Assembly (NCBI RefSeq): GCF_040750475.1
Contig: NZ_JABJVY010000013.1
Location: 76,142-140,141 of the forward strand
Length of the DNA stretch: 64,000 nucleotides
Direction of reading: 5' to 3'
From: Amorphus sp040750475
GTDB lineage: Bacteria; Pseudomonadota; Alphaproteobacteria; Rhizobiales; Amorphaceae
Made by a program: the position numbers and the translations under genes. How positions within the stretch are numbered: position 1 is the stretch's first letter; every line of letters begins with the position of its first letter. The notes under the pieces were generated by a model. That model ran no database searches. It was not told the origin of the DNA and saw only the letters and a program-made list of their open reading frames with translations. Below are positions 1-7,934 of this stretch, piece by piece.

Positions 1-2
1 AC

Positions 3-401
3 AAGGCTGCGCTGATCTCGGAATATAAGAGCAAGGGCCGATCGGTGGCGATGGCGGGCGACGGCGTCAACGACGCGCCCGCGCTGGCGGCGGCCGATGT
101 CGGTATCGCCATGGGAACCGGCGCGGACGTCGCCGTCGAAAGCGCCGGCGTGACGCTGGTGAAGGGCGATCTTACCGGCATCGTGCGCGCTCGCGTGCTT
201 GCGCAGGCGACCATGCGCAACATCCGCGAGAACCTGTTCTTTGCCTTCGTCTATAACACTGCGGGTGTCCCGATTGCGGCCGGCATTCTGTTCCCGGTCT
301 TCGGCGTCCTGTTGTCGCCGATGATCGCGGCGGCGGCGATGAGCCTTTCGTCGGTGTCGGTGATCGGCAACGCGCTGCGCCTGCGCACCATCAAACTCTG
401 A
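3..401 (+). CDS. copA: Copper(I)-translocating P1B-type ATPase, C-terminal fragment
   Basis: The frame is open from the window edge, so the 5' part is missing; only the last 132 residues are visible. They hold the P-domain hinge motif GDGVNDAPALA and the last two membrane helices. In the family, Cu(I) specificity (P1B-1) is set by YN in the seventh helix and MxxSS in the eighth. Both are present (FVYNTAGVP and AMSLSSVSVIGNALRL). The enzyme would pump Cu+ out of the cytoplasm at the cost of ATP. The end LRLRTIKL is typical for the family. A long-armed hairpin follows 17 bases after the stop, so the gene is probably the end of its transcription unit. Confidence 0.93.
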   Translation, partial: KAALISEYKSKGRSVAMAGDGVNDAPALAAADVGIAMGTGADVAVESAGVTLVKGDLTGIVRARVLAQATMRNIRENLFFAFVYNTAGVPIAAGILFPVFGVLLSPMIAAAAMSLSSVSVIGNALRLRTIKL

Positions 402-417
402 TGCTTGATGCTTCCTC

Positions 418-455
418 TCGACCGGAATGTGTGATTGGTGCACCGTTCCGGTCGA
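418..455 (+). terminator. Hairpin downstream of the copper ATPase
   Basis: The perfect 10-base arms TCGACCGGAA (418-427) and TTCCGGTCGA (446-455) enclose an 18-base loop. No T-tract follows, so this is at best a factor-dependent terminator or an mRNA-stabilising structure. It is the only notable structure in the gap between the ATPase and xylB. Confidence 0.45.
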
Positions 456-527
456 TTGGCAGACGCGCCGGCCTTTGCGAAAAGCCGGGATCCACTTTGT
501 CGCTCGGCGCTCGAAAACAGGGGCCTC

Positions 528-1973
528 ATGTTCCTCGGTATCGATCTCGGCACCTCCGGGCTCAAGGCGCTTCTCGTCGACGATGACCAGAGGGTCGTCG
601 GTCATGCGGAGGCGCCGTTAACGGTTTCGAGGCCCCATCCGGGCTGGTCGGAACAGGATCCGGGCGCCTGGATTGCGGCGTGCACCGTCGCGCTCGACGA
701 TCTGGCCGACCGCTTGCCGGCCGAGATGTCCGCGGTCCGCGCGATCGGGCTTTCCGGCCAGATGCACGGCGCGACCCTGATCGGCGGGGACGAGCGGCCG
801 CTTCGGCCGGCCATCCTTTGGGATGATGTCCGCGCTCATCAGGAGGCAGCAGCGCTCGATGGCGATCCGCGCTTCCGCGCGCTGACGGGCAACATCGTCT
901 TCCCCGGGTTCACTGCGCCGAAGCTCGCCTGGTTGAAGCGCCACGAACCGGAGACGTTCGCCCAGGTGAAGCGGGTGCTTCTGCCGAAGGATTATCTGCG
1001 TCTTTGGCTCACGGGCGAAGCGGTCTCCGACATGTCGGATGCCGCCGGCACCGCGTGGCTGGACGTGGCCGGGCGCACTTGGAGTTCCGCCCTTCTGGAG
1101 GCGACCGGCCTTACGGTCGAGCAGATGCCACGGCTGGTGGAAGGCACGGAGGTAGCGGGAACGCTGCGGCCGGACTTGGCGGCGCGCTGGAGCATGGGGG
1201 CGGCGATGGTGGCCGGGGGCGGCGGCGACAATGCCGCGTCGGCCTGTGGGGTGGGCGTGACGGAGCCGGGGCAAGGCTTCCTGTCGCTCGGCACTTCGGG
1301 TGTGCTGTTTGCCGCCAACGACCGGTTTCGGCCCAATCCGGAGAGCGCCGTTCACGCCTTCTGTCATGCGCTGCCCGGCACCTGGCACCAGATGGGCGTG
1401 ATCCTGGCGGCAGGCGGGGCGATGCGGTGGCTCGGCGATGTCTACGCGGCCGATGCCGGACGGATTGGGGCAGGGGTCGATCCAGCACGCGTCGAAGGGC
1501 CGATCTTCCTCCCCTATCTCGCGGGCGAACGAACGCCTCACAACGACGCGGAAATCCGCGGTGCGTTCGTAGGTCTCGACTACGGCTCCGACCGTACCGT
1601 CCTGGCGGGGGCGGTGATGGAAGGCGTGGCATTTGCCTTCGCCGACAATCTGGATGCGCTGTCGGCGGCAGGAACGGAACTCGATCGGGCGATCGCCATC
1701 GGTGGGGGCTCGCGCTCCGATGTCTGGCTGCAGATCTTGGCCGATACGCTGGGCATTTCGCTCGACGTTCCCGTCACGGGAGAGCACGGCGCCGCTTTTG
1801 GCGCCGCGCGGCTCGCCATGGCGGCAGAGGTTGGCTCGCTGGACGGGGTTTTCACGGTTCCGCCGATCCGCCGTGCCATCGAGCCGGATCCGGATCGCCA
1901 CCAAGCCCGGCGGGAGCGGCTTGCCAGCTACCGTGCACTCTATCCGGCGCTCAAGGGCGTGGCCGAGGCATAA
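528..1973 (+). CDS. xylB: Xylulokinase
   Basis: FGGY-family carbohydrate kinase of 481 residues, the usual length. It phosphorylates D-xylulose to xylulose 5-phosphate, the step after oxidation of xylitol or arabitol. Seen: N-terminal phosphate-binding GIDLGTSGLKALLVD (residues 4-18), LSGQMHG with the following ILWDD typical of xylulokinases, the GGGGDNAASA glycine-rich turn, and the C-terminal FGGY-type signature YLAGERTPHND followed by IGGGSRSDVW. The ATG at 528 is preceded by AGGGG and gives the canonical N-terminus. An upstream in-frame ATG at 435 would add 31 unrelated residues. It faces the ROK regulator convergently with 24 bases between the stops. Its neighbours make it part of polyol catabolism. 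Confidence 0.92.
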   Translation: MFLGIDLGTSGLKALLVDDDQRVVGHAEAPLTVSRPHPGWSEQDPGAWIAACTVALDDLADRLPAEMSAVRAIGLSGQMHGATLIGGDERPLRPAILWDDVRAHQEAAALDGDPRFRALTGNIVFPGFTAPKLAWLKRHEPETFAQVKRVLLPKDYLRLWLTGEAVSDMSDAAGTAWLDVAGRTWSSALLEATGLTVEQMPRLVEGTEVAGTLRPDLAARWSMGAAMVAGGGGDNAASACGVGVTEPGQGFLSLGTSGVLFAANDRFRPNPESAVHAFCHALPGTWHQMGVILAAGGAMRWLGDVYAADAGRIGAGVDPARVEGPIFLPYLAGERTPHNDAEIRGAFVGLDYGSDRTVLAGAVMEGVAFAFADNLDALSAAGTELDRAIAIGGGSRSDVWLQILADTLGISLDVPVTGEHGAAFGAARLAMAAEVGSLDGVFTVPPIRRAIEPDPDRHQARRERLASYRALYPALKGVAEA

Positions 1974-1997
1974 GCCCGCCTCGCCGCATGCTCGGAC

Positions 1998-3227
1998 TCA
2001 CGCGCTTTGGGCTTCCTCGCGTGCCGCGGCCCAGGTGGTCGGCCGCTGTCTTCTGAGACGGACGAGCAGGCCCGTGTCCGGCGAGAAGCGATCGTGCAGC
2101 GGCAGCATCGCGGCCCCCAGCACCCGCGCCATCGGCCCGATCGAACCAGTTCGGATTTCCGTGGGCGCCAGCCCGGCGCGGTTGAAATCGCCAAGCGCTG
2201 CCGACAGCCGATCGGCCATGTGCGCCCGCCATGGGGGCGGCAACAGACCGTCGATCACGACCGTTTCGAAATCGATAATGCTGAGGGCTGCCACGACCGC
2301 CCGCGAGAGATCCGTGATCGCCGCCTCGGCCCAGGCCTCGAAGATGGCCGTTGTCTCAGGTTTCCCGCAGCTTGATCCAAGCGCCTCCGATGGATCGATT
2401 CCCGCGGCGGAGAGCGCGCGCTCCAGCTTGACCACCGAGGCGGTGTGGATGAGCTGGTTCGGCGGCTGGCCCAAGGCGCGGTCGCCCACCGGCATGGAGC
2501 CGATCGCTCCGGCGTTAAGCTGGGCGCCGGGATAGAGCTTGCCGTCGATCACCACCCCGCCGCCGATGAACGTGCCGAGATAGATATAGAGCGCGCTGCG
2601 GGTCGTGATCGCCTCGCCGGAGATCATTTCCGCCGCACATGCCGCAGTGGCGTCGTTGTGGAGCGAGGTTTCGAGCCCGGTGGCGGTTTCCAGTGCGCCG
2701 GCGACGTCGGCACCGCGCCAGCCGTCGAGCGCGCCGGGGGCAAGCCCCAGCTCTTCCGACCAGGCGTAGATCTCGCCCGGCATGGCGATCCCGAGCCCGA
2801 CCACGCGGGAGCGTACCGCTCCGGACGAGCGCTCCAGAAGGCGCTTCGCCTGGGTGACGGCGGAGGGGATCGTTCGGTCGGGCAGGGGCGCGTCGTAGAC
2901 CTCGATGCTGGAGCCGATCACCTCGCCCAACAGGTTGACCAGGATCGCTTCCGTCGAGCGCCGGCCGATCTTCACGCCCAGCGAAAAGGCGCCTTGCGGA
3001 TTGGGGGCGATCGGCGTCGAGGGCTGTCCGACCTGGCCGCGGATCTTTTCACGCTTGACCAGAAGCCCCTCGCTTAGCAGGCGATTGACGATGACCGAAG
3101 CGGCCTGGCCGCTCAGGCCGGTCTCGCGCGCGATCTCGGCTTTCGAGAGCGCTCCCTCTCGGATCAGGGCGCTAACGATCAACCGTTCATTGTAGGCACG
3201 AAGGCCGCTGGTATCTCCGCCTCGCAT
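1998..3227 (-). CDS. ROK-family transcriptional regulator (XylR/NagC type)
   Basis: A 409-residue protein with an N-terminal winged helix-turn-helix (about residues 10-70, LSKAEIARETGLSGQAASVIVNRL) and a C-terminal ROK sugar-binding fold. The DxGxT phosphate motif of ROK kinases is replaced (LGVKIGRRSTEAILVN), and I do not find the usual CxCGxxGCxE zinc loop, where the sequence instead runs GAIGSMPVGDRALGQPPN. It is therefore a regulator rather than a kinase and a divergent member. It is divergent to the PfkB kinase and convergent to xylB, in the middle of the polyol locus. It probably represses this locus until a polyol or ketose is present. The two matching dyads at 3343 and 4544 are candidate sites; that link is inference. 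Confidence 0.85.
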   Translation of the reverse strand: MRGGDTSGLRAYNERLIVSALIREGALSKAEIARETGLSGQAASVIVNRLLSEGLLVKREKIRGQVGQPSTPIAPNPQGAFSLGVKIGRRSTEAILVNLLGEVIGSSIEVYDAPLPDRTIPSAVTQAKRLLERSSGAVRSRVVGLGIAMPGEIYAWSEELGLAPGALDGWRGADVAGALETATGLETSLHNDATAACAAEMISGEAITTRSALYIYLGTFIGGGVVIDGKLYPGAQLNAGAIGSMPVGDRALGQPPNQLIHTASVVKLERALSAAGIDPSEALGSSCGKPETTAIFEAWAEAAITDLSRAVVAALSIIDFETVVIDGLLPPPWRAHMADRLSAALGDFNRAGLAPTEIRTGSIGPMARVLGAAMLPLHDRFSPDTGLLVRLRRQRPTTWAAAREEAQSA

Positions 3228-3342
3228 GCGCGCGTCATCCCTCCTTCGGGCGATGCCACCCGGGTGGGTCGCGCCGAGCCCGCGTCCTTTTGGCGATGGA
3301 TCGCCGAAGGGACGATCCGAATCTAGCGGAAAGCGGATTATA

Positions 3343-3357
3343 AAACCAATATGATTT
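3343..3357 (+). promoter_or_regulatory. Candidate operator before the PfkB kinase gene (dyad AAACCA-N3-TGATTT)
   Basis: The dyad AAACCA (3343-3348), ATA, TGATTT (3352-3357) has 5 of 6 symmetric positions. It lies 5 bases before TTGACG (3363-3368), a possible -35. The same arrangement, with the same 5-base spacing, recurs at 4544-4558 before smoE. About 22 of 26 positions match between the two sites (aaaaYcaa..tgatttaatWattgac). No convincing -10 follows here. The site sits between divergent genes, so it could also control the ROK regulator. Confidence 0.6.
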
Positions 3358-3474
3358 AATTATTGACGATTCCGGGCGGCTGTGTCTCGCTAAACTTTCC
3401 GGCTGCATGTATTGCGGCGAATGGCTCGCGCCGGCAAGAGCAGGTGCGCAACAAGATAAGGATCGGGTGGGAGG

Positions 3475-4431
3475 ATGTTCGTCGTCTGCGGCGAAGCGCT
3501 GTGGGATTTCTTCGGCCGGGAAAGGCCCTCGGGCCTGTCGTTCGATGCCCGCGTCGGTGGGTCTCCGTTCAACGTGGCGGTCGGTCTTGCCCGCCTCGAT
3601 CAGGACGTTGCGCTGCTGACCGGCCTGTCGCGGGATCGGCTTGGCGAGCGCCTGTTCGATCGGCTGGAGCGCGAAGGGGTCTCGACCTCCTATCTGGTGC
3701 GCACGGAGCGCCCGACGACGTTGAGCCTGGTCGATCTCGGTCCGGATGGGTCGCCCGTCTATGCCTTCTACGGGGAGGGGACTGCGGACCGATGCGTGAC
3801 GGAGGCCGATCTGCCCGCGTTCGGTTCCAACGTCTGGGGTTTCCATGTCGGGTCCTTTTCGCTGGTGACGGCGCCGACCGGCTCGTCGTTGCTCGCGCTC
3901 GCCCGACGCGAGGCGGGGCGCCGGCTTATCACGCTGGACCCGAACGTGCGGCTGAACGCGGAGCCTGATCTGGCGTTCTGGCGCGCGCGGGTGGACGACT
4001 TCGTCAGCGTGAGCGATGTGGTGAAGGTCAGCTCGGAGGACCTGGAGCTCCTGTTTCCGGGCTTTGCTACTGATGACGTCGCCGCGCGCTGGCTGGAGGC
4101 TGGCGCTGCGCTGGTCATCGTAACGGGCGGGGCGAGCGGGGCCGACGCTTATGGCGCGTTCGGAAAGGTCTCCGAACCGGGCCGGGTGGTCGCGGTGGCC
4201 GACACCGTCGGGGCCGGGGACAGCTTCATGGCTGCCATGATTGCCCGGCTCGCGGAGCGAGGTTTGACCTCGCGCAGATACCTCGCCGATCTGTCCGCAG
4301 AGGATGTGCTCCAGCTCCTCGGCTTTGCCTCCGATGCGGCTGCGATCACTTGCAGCCGGCGCGGGGCCGACTTGCCCCATCGCAGCGACATCGGTGCGAA
4401 CGCGAAAGCCTGGAACGAAAGTTCGGAATAA
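3475..4431 (+). CDS. PfkB-family sugar kinase (probable fructokinase)
   Basis: A 318-residue ribokinase-fold kinase. Seen: N-terminal VVCGEALWDFF, the first PfkB signature region GGSPFNVAVGLARL (sugar binding, residues 23-36), and the second signature DTVGAGDSFMAAM with the anion-hole glycines and catalytic aspartate (GAGD) near residue 245. In a sorbitol/mannitol locus, the dehydrogenase makes fructose and a fructokinase then forms fructose 6-phosphate, so fructose is the likely substrate. This substrate call is inference from context. The ATG at 3475 follows a GGGAGG-like stretch. It lies between the ROK gene (divergent) and the transporter operon, and shares its promoter-proximal dyad with smoE. 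Confidence 0.85.
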   Translation: MFVVCGEALWDFFGRERPSGLSFDARVGGSPFNVAVGLARLDQDVALLTGLSRDRLGERLFDRLEREGVSTSYLVRTERPTTLSLVDLGPDGSPVYAFYGEGTADRCVTEADLPAFGSNVWGFHVGSFSLVTAPTGSSLLALARREAGRRLITLDPNVRLNAEPDLAFWRARVDDFVSVSDVVKVSSEDLELLFPGFATDDVAARWLEAGAALVIVTGGASGADAYGAFGKVSEPGRVVAVADTVGAGDSFMAAMIARLAERGLTSRRYLADLSAEDVLQLLGFASDAAAITCSRRGADLPHRSDIGANAKAWNESSE

Positions 4432-4543
4432 ACGTGACCCGGTTTCCCGGCCGCATTTCGCTGCAGCGCACGCGCCAATGATGCGTTGCCGTCCGTCTTG
4501 GGGAATGCGCAATTGCTAGGCAAGGTCACTTTTTAGAATAGAA

Positions 4544-4558
4544 AAATCAAAGTGATTT
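4544..4558 (+). promoter_or_regulatory. Candidate operator before smoE (perfect dyad AAATCA-N3-TGATTT)
   Basis: A perfect inverted repeat, AAATCA (4544-4549) and TGATTT (4553-4558), with spacer AAG. It is the better copy of the site at 3343-3357 and lies 5 bases upstream of the smoE -35 hexamer. The position just upstream of -35 fits either an activator or a repressor that blocks polymerase. The ROK protein encoded between xylB and the kinase is the nearest candidate regulator. Confidence 0.65.
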
Positions 4559-4563
4559 AATAA

Positions 4564-4592
4564 TTGACAGCCGCCAGGTCGGGTGATGTAGT
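4564..4592 (+). promoter_or_regulatory. Sigma-70-type promoter of the smoE operon
   Basis: TTGACA (4564-4569), a 17-base spacer, then TGTAGT (4587-4592). The -35 is consensus, the -10 matches 4 of 6. It would give a leader of roughly 135 bases before the smoE ATG at 4735. The candidate operator lies directly upstream. Confidence 0.55.
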
Positions 4593-4734
4593 TTTTGAAG
4601 CGTGAAATTTCGTCACAGGCTTCGGGCGCGCGGTCACGGTGCAGCCGGAAGTTGGAACGGACGGCGCGATCGCCGCGCCTGAACAATAAGCGCGATGCCC
4701 TATGACGGCACGTGCATATGCATGGGAGGAAAGC

Positions 4735-6048
4735 ATGAGCTATCCAGCATGGCTGGTTGGTGCGGCGTCGGTTCTGGCGCTGACTGTGTCTGCCCAGGCG
4801 GAGACGATCACGATCGCCACGGTGAACAATGGCGACATGATCCGGATGCAGAAGCTCACCGACGACTTCACGAAGGATCATCCCGACATCGACTTGGAAT
4901 GGGTGACGCTGGAGGAGAACACGCTGCGCCAGCGCGTGACCCAGGATATCGCCACCAAGGGCGGCCAGTTCGACATCATGACCATCGGCAACTACGAGGT
5001 GCCGCTCTGGGCCAAGCAGAACTGGCTGATGCCGCTGGAAAACATGCCGGACGGCTATGATGTCGACGACATCCTGCCGGCGATCCGCGGCGGTCTGTCG
5101 GTCGATGGCACGCTCTATGCCGCGCCGTTCTACGGCGAGTCGGCGATGCTGATGTATCGCACCGATCTTGCCGAAAAGGCCGGCATCGCCATTCCCGATC
5201 AGCCGACCTGGGCCGATATCAAGAAGGCGGCCGAGGCAATGACTGACAAGGACAACGAGATTTACGGCATCTGCCTGCGCGGCAAGGCGGGCTGGGGCGA
5301 GAACATGGCCTTCATCACCGCCATGTCGAACTCCTATGGCGCGCGTTGGTTCGACATGGATTGGCAGCCGCAGTTCGACAGCCCCGAGTGGAAGGCGACG
5401 ATCACCGACTATCTCGACATGATGGAGAAGTACGGTCCGCCCGGCGCCTCCTCCAACGGCTTCAACGAGAACCTCGCGCTGTTCCAGCAAGGCAAGTGCG
5501 GCATGTGGATCGACGCTACCGTCGCCGCCTCGTTCGTGACCGACAAGGATGAGTCCAAGGTCGCCGACAAAGTCGGCTTCGCCCAGTTTCCCAACAAGCA
5601 GGGCGTTGATAACCACGGCAACTGGCTGTGGTCGTGGAACCTGGCGATCCCGGCTTCTACCGACGCGCCGGACGCTGCGAAGGCGTTCGTCGCCTGGGCC
5701 ACCTCCAAGCAATACACCGATCTGGTGGCCGAGAATGAAGGCTGGGCCGCCGCCCCTCCCGGCACACGGACCTCGCTCTACGAGAATCCAAAATACCAGG
5801 AAGCCGCGCCGTTCGCGAAGATGACGCTTGAGTCCATCAACGCGGTGAACACCAAGAAGCCGTCGGTTCAGGAAATCCCCTATACCGGCGCCCAGTTCGT
5901 GGCGATCCCGGAGTTCCAGGGCATGGGAACCACGGTGGGGCAGATGTTCTCTGCCGCGCTTGCCGGCCAGATGTCGGCGGACCAGGCGCTGCAGAACGCC
6001 CAGGCCGTGACCAAGCGTGAAATGACCAAGGCTGGCTACATCAAGTAG
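4735..6048 (+). CDS. smoE: Polyol ABC transporter, periplasmic substrate-binding protein
   Basis: A 437-residue extracellular solute-binding protein of the sorbitol/mannitol (SmoE) family. A Sec signal peptide covers residues 1-22, with a hydrophobic core and an AQA cleavage site before ETITIATV. The mature part begins with the typical strand and then the QKLTDDFTK helix. The start at 4735 has GGAGG eight bases upstream; an in-frame ATG at 4702 would bury the signal peptide behind 11 charged or polar residues. It captures hexitols in the periplasm and delivers them to SmoF/SmoG. A strong hairpin follows 20 bases after the stop, which would allow higher expression of this gene than of the membrane genes. 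Confidence 0.9.
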   Translation: MSYPAWLVGAASVLALTVSAQAETITIATVNNGDMIRMQKLTDDFTKDHPDIDLEWVTLEENTLRQRVTQDIATKGGQFDIMTIGNYEVPLWAKQNWLMPLENMPDGYDVDDILPAIRGGLSVDGTLYAAPFYGESAMLMYRTDLAEKAGIAIPDQPTWADIKKAAEAMTDKDNEIYGICLRGKAGWGENMAFITAMSNSYGARWFDMDWQPQFDSPEWKATITDYLDMMEKYGPPGASSNGFNENLALFQQGKCGMWIDATVAASFVTDKDESKVADKVGFAQFPNKQGVDNHGNWLWSWNLAIPASTDAPDAAKAFVAWATSKQYTDLVAENEGWAAAPPGTRTSLYENPKYQEAAPFAKMTLESINAVNTKKPSVQEIPYTGAQFVAIPEFQGMGTTVGQMFSAALAGQMSADQALQNAQAVTKREMTKAGYIK

Positions 6049-6068
6049 CGGCCCGGACCAAAGATGAA

Positions 6069-6091
6069 GGCGCCCGCGCTGTGCGGGCGCC
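6069..6091 (+). terminator. Intra-operon hairpin between smoE and smoF
   Basis: The perfect 9-base arms GGCGCCCGC (6069-6077) and GCGGGCGCC (6083-6091) enclose a 5-base loop, with no long T-run after them. Such structures between a binding-protein gene and its permease genes commonly stabilise the upstream message or stop part of the transcripts, adjusting the ratio of binding protein to membrane complex. Confidence 0.65.
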
Positions 6092-6220
6092 CGATCCTTC
6101 TCTTCGAAACCAAAATCGTCCAGGATCGGGTCTGCGTGCCGTCCGCATCCCGGTCTAAAATAAAGCAATCGAAGAGCCGCCCGGGTTCGGTGCCGCTCGC
6201 CTCCTGCGGAGTGTCAGACG

Positions 6221-7093
6221 ATGGCCACCGCCCATTCGCGGTCCGCCGCGCGGTTCATGATCTCCCCTTCCGTCATCCTGCTGTTCTGCTGGATGGCGAT
6301 CCCGTTGGGGATGACGATCTACTTCTCTTTCCTGCGCTACAATCTGTTGATGCCGGGAATGAACGAGTGGATCGGGTTCCTGAACTATCAGTTCTTCTTC
6401 ACCGATCCGGCCTTTTTCGCTGCCCTCACCAACACGCTGATGTTGGTCGGCGGTGTGCTGATCCTGACCATCGTCGGCGGCGTGCTTCTGGCCATTCTGC
6501 TGGACCAGCCGATGTGGGGGCGTGGCATCGTCCGCATCCTGGTGATCGCGCCGTTCTTCGTCATGCCGACGGTGTCGGCGCTGGTCTGGAAGAACATGTT
6601 CATGAATCCCGTCAACGGCCTGTTCGCCTTCCTGGCGAAGTCGGTCGGGATGCAGCCGTTCGACTTTCTGGCCGAGGCGCCGCTTTTGTCGATGATCTGG
6701 ATCGTCGGCTGGCGCTGGCTGCCGTTTGCCACCCTGATCCTTCTGACCGCGCTGCAGTCCCTCGATAGCGAGCAGCTCGAGGCGGCGGAAATGGACGGCG
6801 CCGGCCCGGTCAGCCGTTTCTTCCACATCATGCTGCCGCATCTCGCCCGCGCGATCACCGTGGTGATCCTGATTCAGACGATCTTCCTGCTCTCGATCTT
6901 CGCGGAGATCCTGGTCACCACCAATGGCGGGCCGGGCTACGCCACCACCAACATCACCTATCTGGTCTACGCCCTGTCGCTGTTGCAGTTCGACGTCGGC
7001 GGCGGCTCGGCCGGCGGCGTGGTCGCGGTCATTCTGGCCAACATCGTTGCGATCTTCCTGATGCGGATGATCGGCAAGAATCTGGACGTTTGA
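6221..7093 (+). CDS. smoF: Polyol ABC transporter permease 1
   Basis: A 290-residue inner-membrane permease of the MalF/UgpA type with about six hydrophobic helices. The coupling loop that docks on the ATPase is visible as EAAEMDGAGPVSRFFHIMLP near residues 188-207 (EAA motif). It pairs with SmoG to form the transmembrane channel. The stop is 1 base before the smoG start, so the two are translated together. The start at 6221 has GGAG about nine bases upstream. The 170-base gap from smoE contains the hairpin described separately. Confidence 0.9.
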   Translation: MATAHSRSAARFMISPSVILLFCWMAIPLGMTIYFSFLRYNLLMPGMNEWIGFLNYQFFFTDPAFFAALTNTLMLVGGVLILTIVGGVLLAILLDQPMWGRGIVRILVIAPFFVMPTVSALVWKNMFMNPVNGLFAFLAKSVGMQPFDFLAEAPLLSMIWIVGWRWLPFATLILLTALQSLDSEQLEAAEMDGAGPVSRFFHIMLPHLARAITVVILIQTIFLLSIFAEILVTTNGGPGYATTNITYLVYALSLLQFDVGGGSAGGVVAVILANIVAIFLMRMIGKNLDV

Positions 7094-7094
7094 T

Positions 7095-7925
7095 ATGGCC
7101 CGCGCCGTCACGCCCCAACGTAAACTCGTCTTCACCGTCATCGCCTGGGTGATCGGGGTTCTGATCTTCTTTCCCGTGCTCTGGACGGTATTGACCAGTT
7201 TCAAGACCGAGGCCGAGGCGATCGCTTCGCCGCCGTCGTTCCTGATGTTCGACTGGACGCTGGAGAACTACGCGGAGGTTCAGGAGCGCTCCAACTATTT
7301 GCGCCACTTCTGGAACTCCGTGGTGATTTCGCTCGGCTCCACCGCGCTCGGCCTGGTAATCGCGATCCCCGCGGCCTGGTCGATGGCGTTCGTACCGGGC
7401 CGTCGGACCAAGGACGTCTTGATGTGGATGCTCTCCACCAAGATGCTGCCGCCGGTGGGTGTGCTGATCCCGATCTACCTGATTTTCCGCGATGTCGGCC
7501 TGCTCGACACGCTGCTCGGCCTGGTCATCGTCCTCATGCTGATCAATCTCCCGATCATCATCTGGATGCTGTTCACCTATTTCCGCGAGATCCCGGGCGA
7601 GATCCTGGAGGCGGCCCGCATGGACGGCGCCACCTTGCGCGAGGAGGTGCTCTACGTGCTGACGCCGATGGCGGTGCCGGGCATCGCCTCCACGCTTCTC
7701 CTCAACATCATCCTGGCGTGGAACGAGGCGTTCTGGACCTTGAACCTGACGGCGGCCAACGCGGCGCCGCTGACGGCCTTCATTGCCAGCTATTCCAGCC
7801 CCGAAGGGCTCTTCTACGCGAAGCTTTCTGCGGCATCGACGATGGCGGTCGCGCCGATCCTGCTGCTCGGCTGGTTCAGCCAGAAGCAGCTCGTTCGCGG
7901 GCTGACGTTCGGCGCGGTGAAATAG
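7095..7925 (+). CDS. smoG: Polyol ABC transporter permease 2
   Basis: A 276-residue MalG-type permease with six predicted helices and the coupling motif EAARMDGATLREEVLYVLTP near residues 172-191. It starts one base after the smoF stop without a clear ribosome-binding site, which suggests translational coupling. It forms the heterodimeric channel with SmoF. The C-terminal FSQKQLVRGLTFGAVK is characteristic of this permease family. Confidence 0.9.
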   Translation: MARAVTPQRKLVFTVIAWVIGVLIFFPVLWTVLTSFKTEAEAIASPPSFLMFDWTLENYAEVQERSNYLRHFWNSVVISLGSTALGLVIAIPAAWSMAFVPGRRTKDVLMWMLSTKMLPPVGVLIPIYLIFRDVGLLDTLLGLVIVLMLINLPIIIWMLFTYFREIPGEILEAARMDGATLREEVLYVLTPMAVPGIASTLLLNIILAWNEAFWTLNLTAANAAPLTAFIASYSSPEGLFYAKLSAASTMAVAPILLLGWFSQKQLVRGLTFGAVK

Positions 7926-7934
7926 GAACACGCC

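Noticed and set aside
4516..6168. Long open frame on the minus strand opposite smoE (550 codons)
   Set aside because: It is antisense to a clear binding-protein gene, Arg/His/Gly-rich, matches no family, and arises from GC-rich codon bias.
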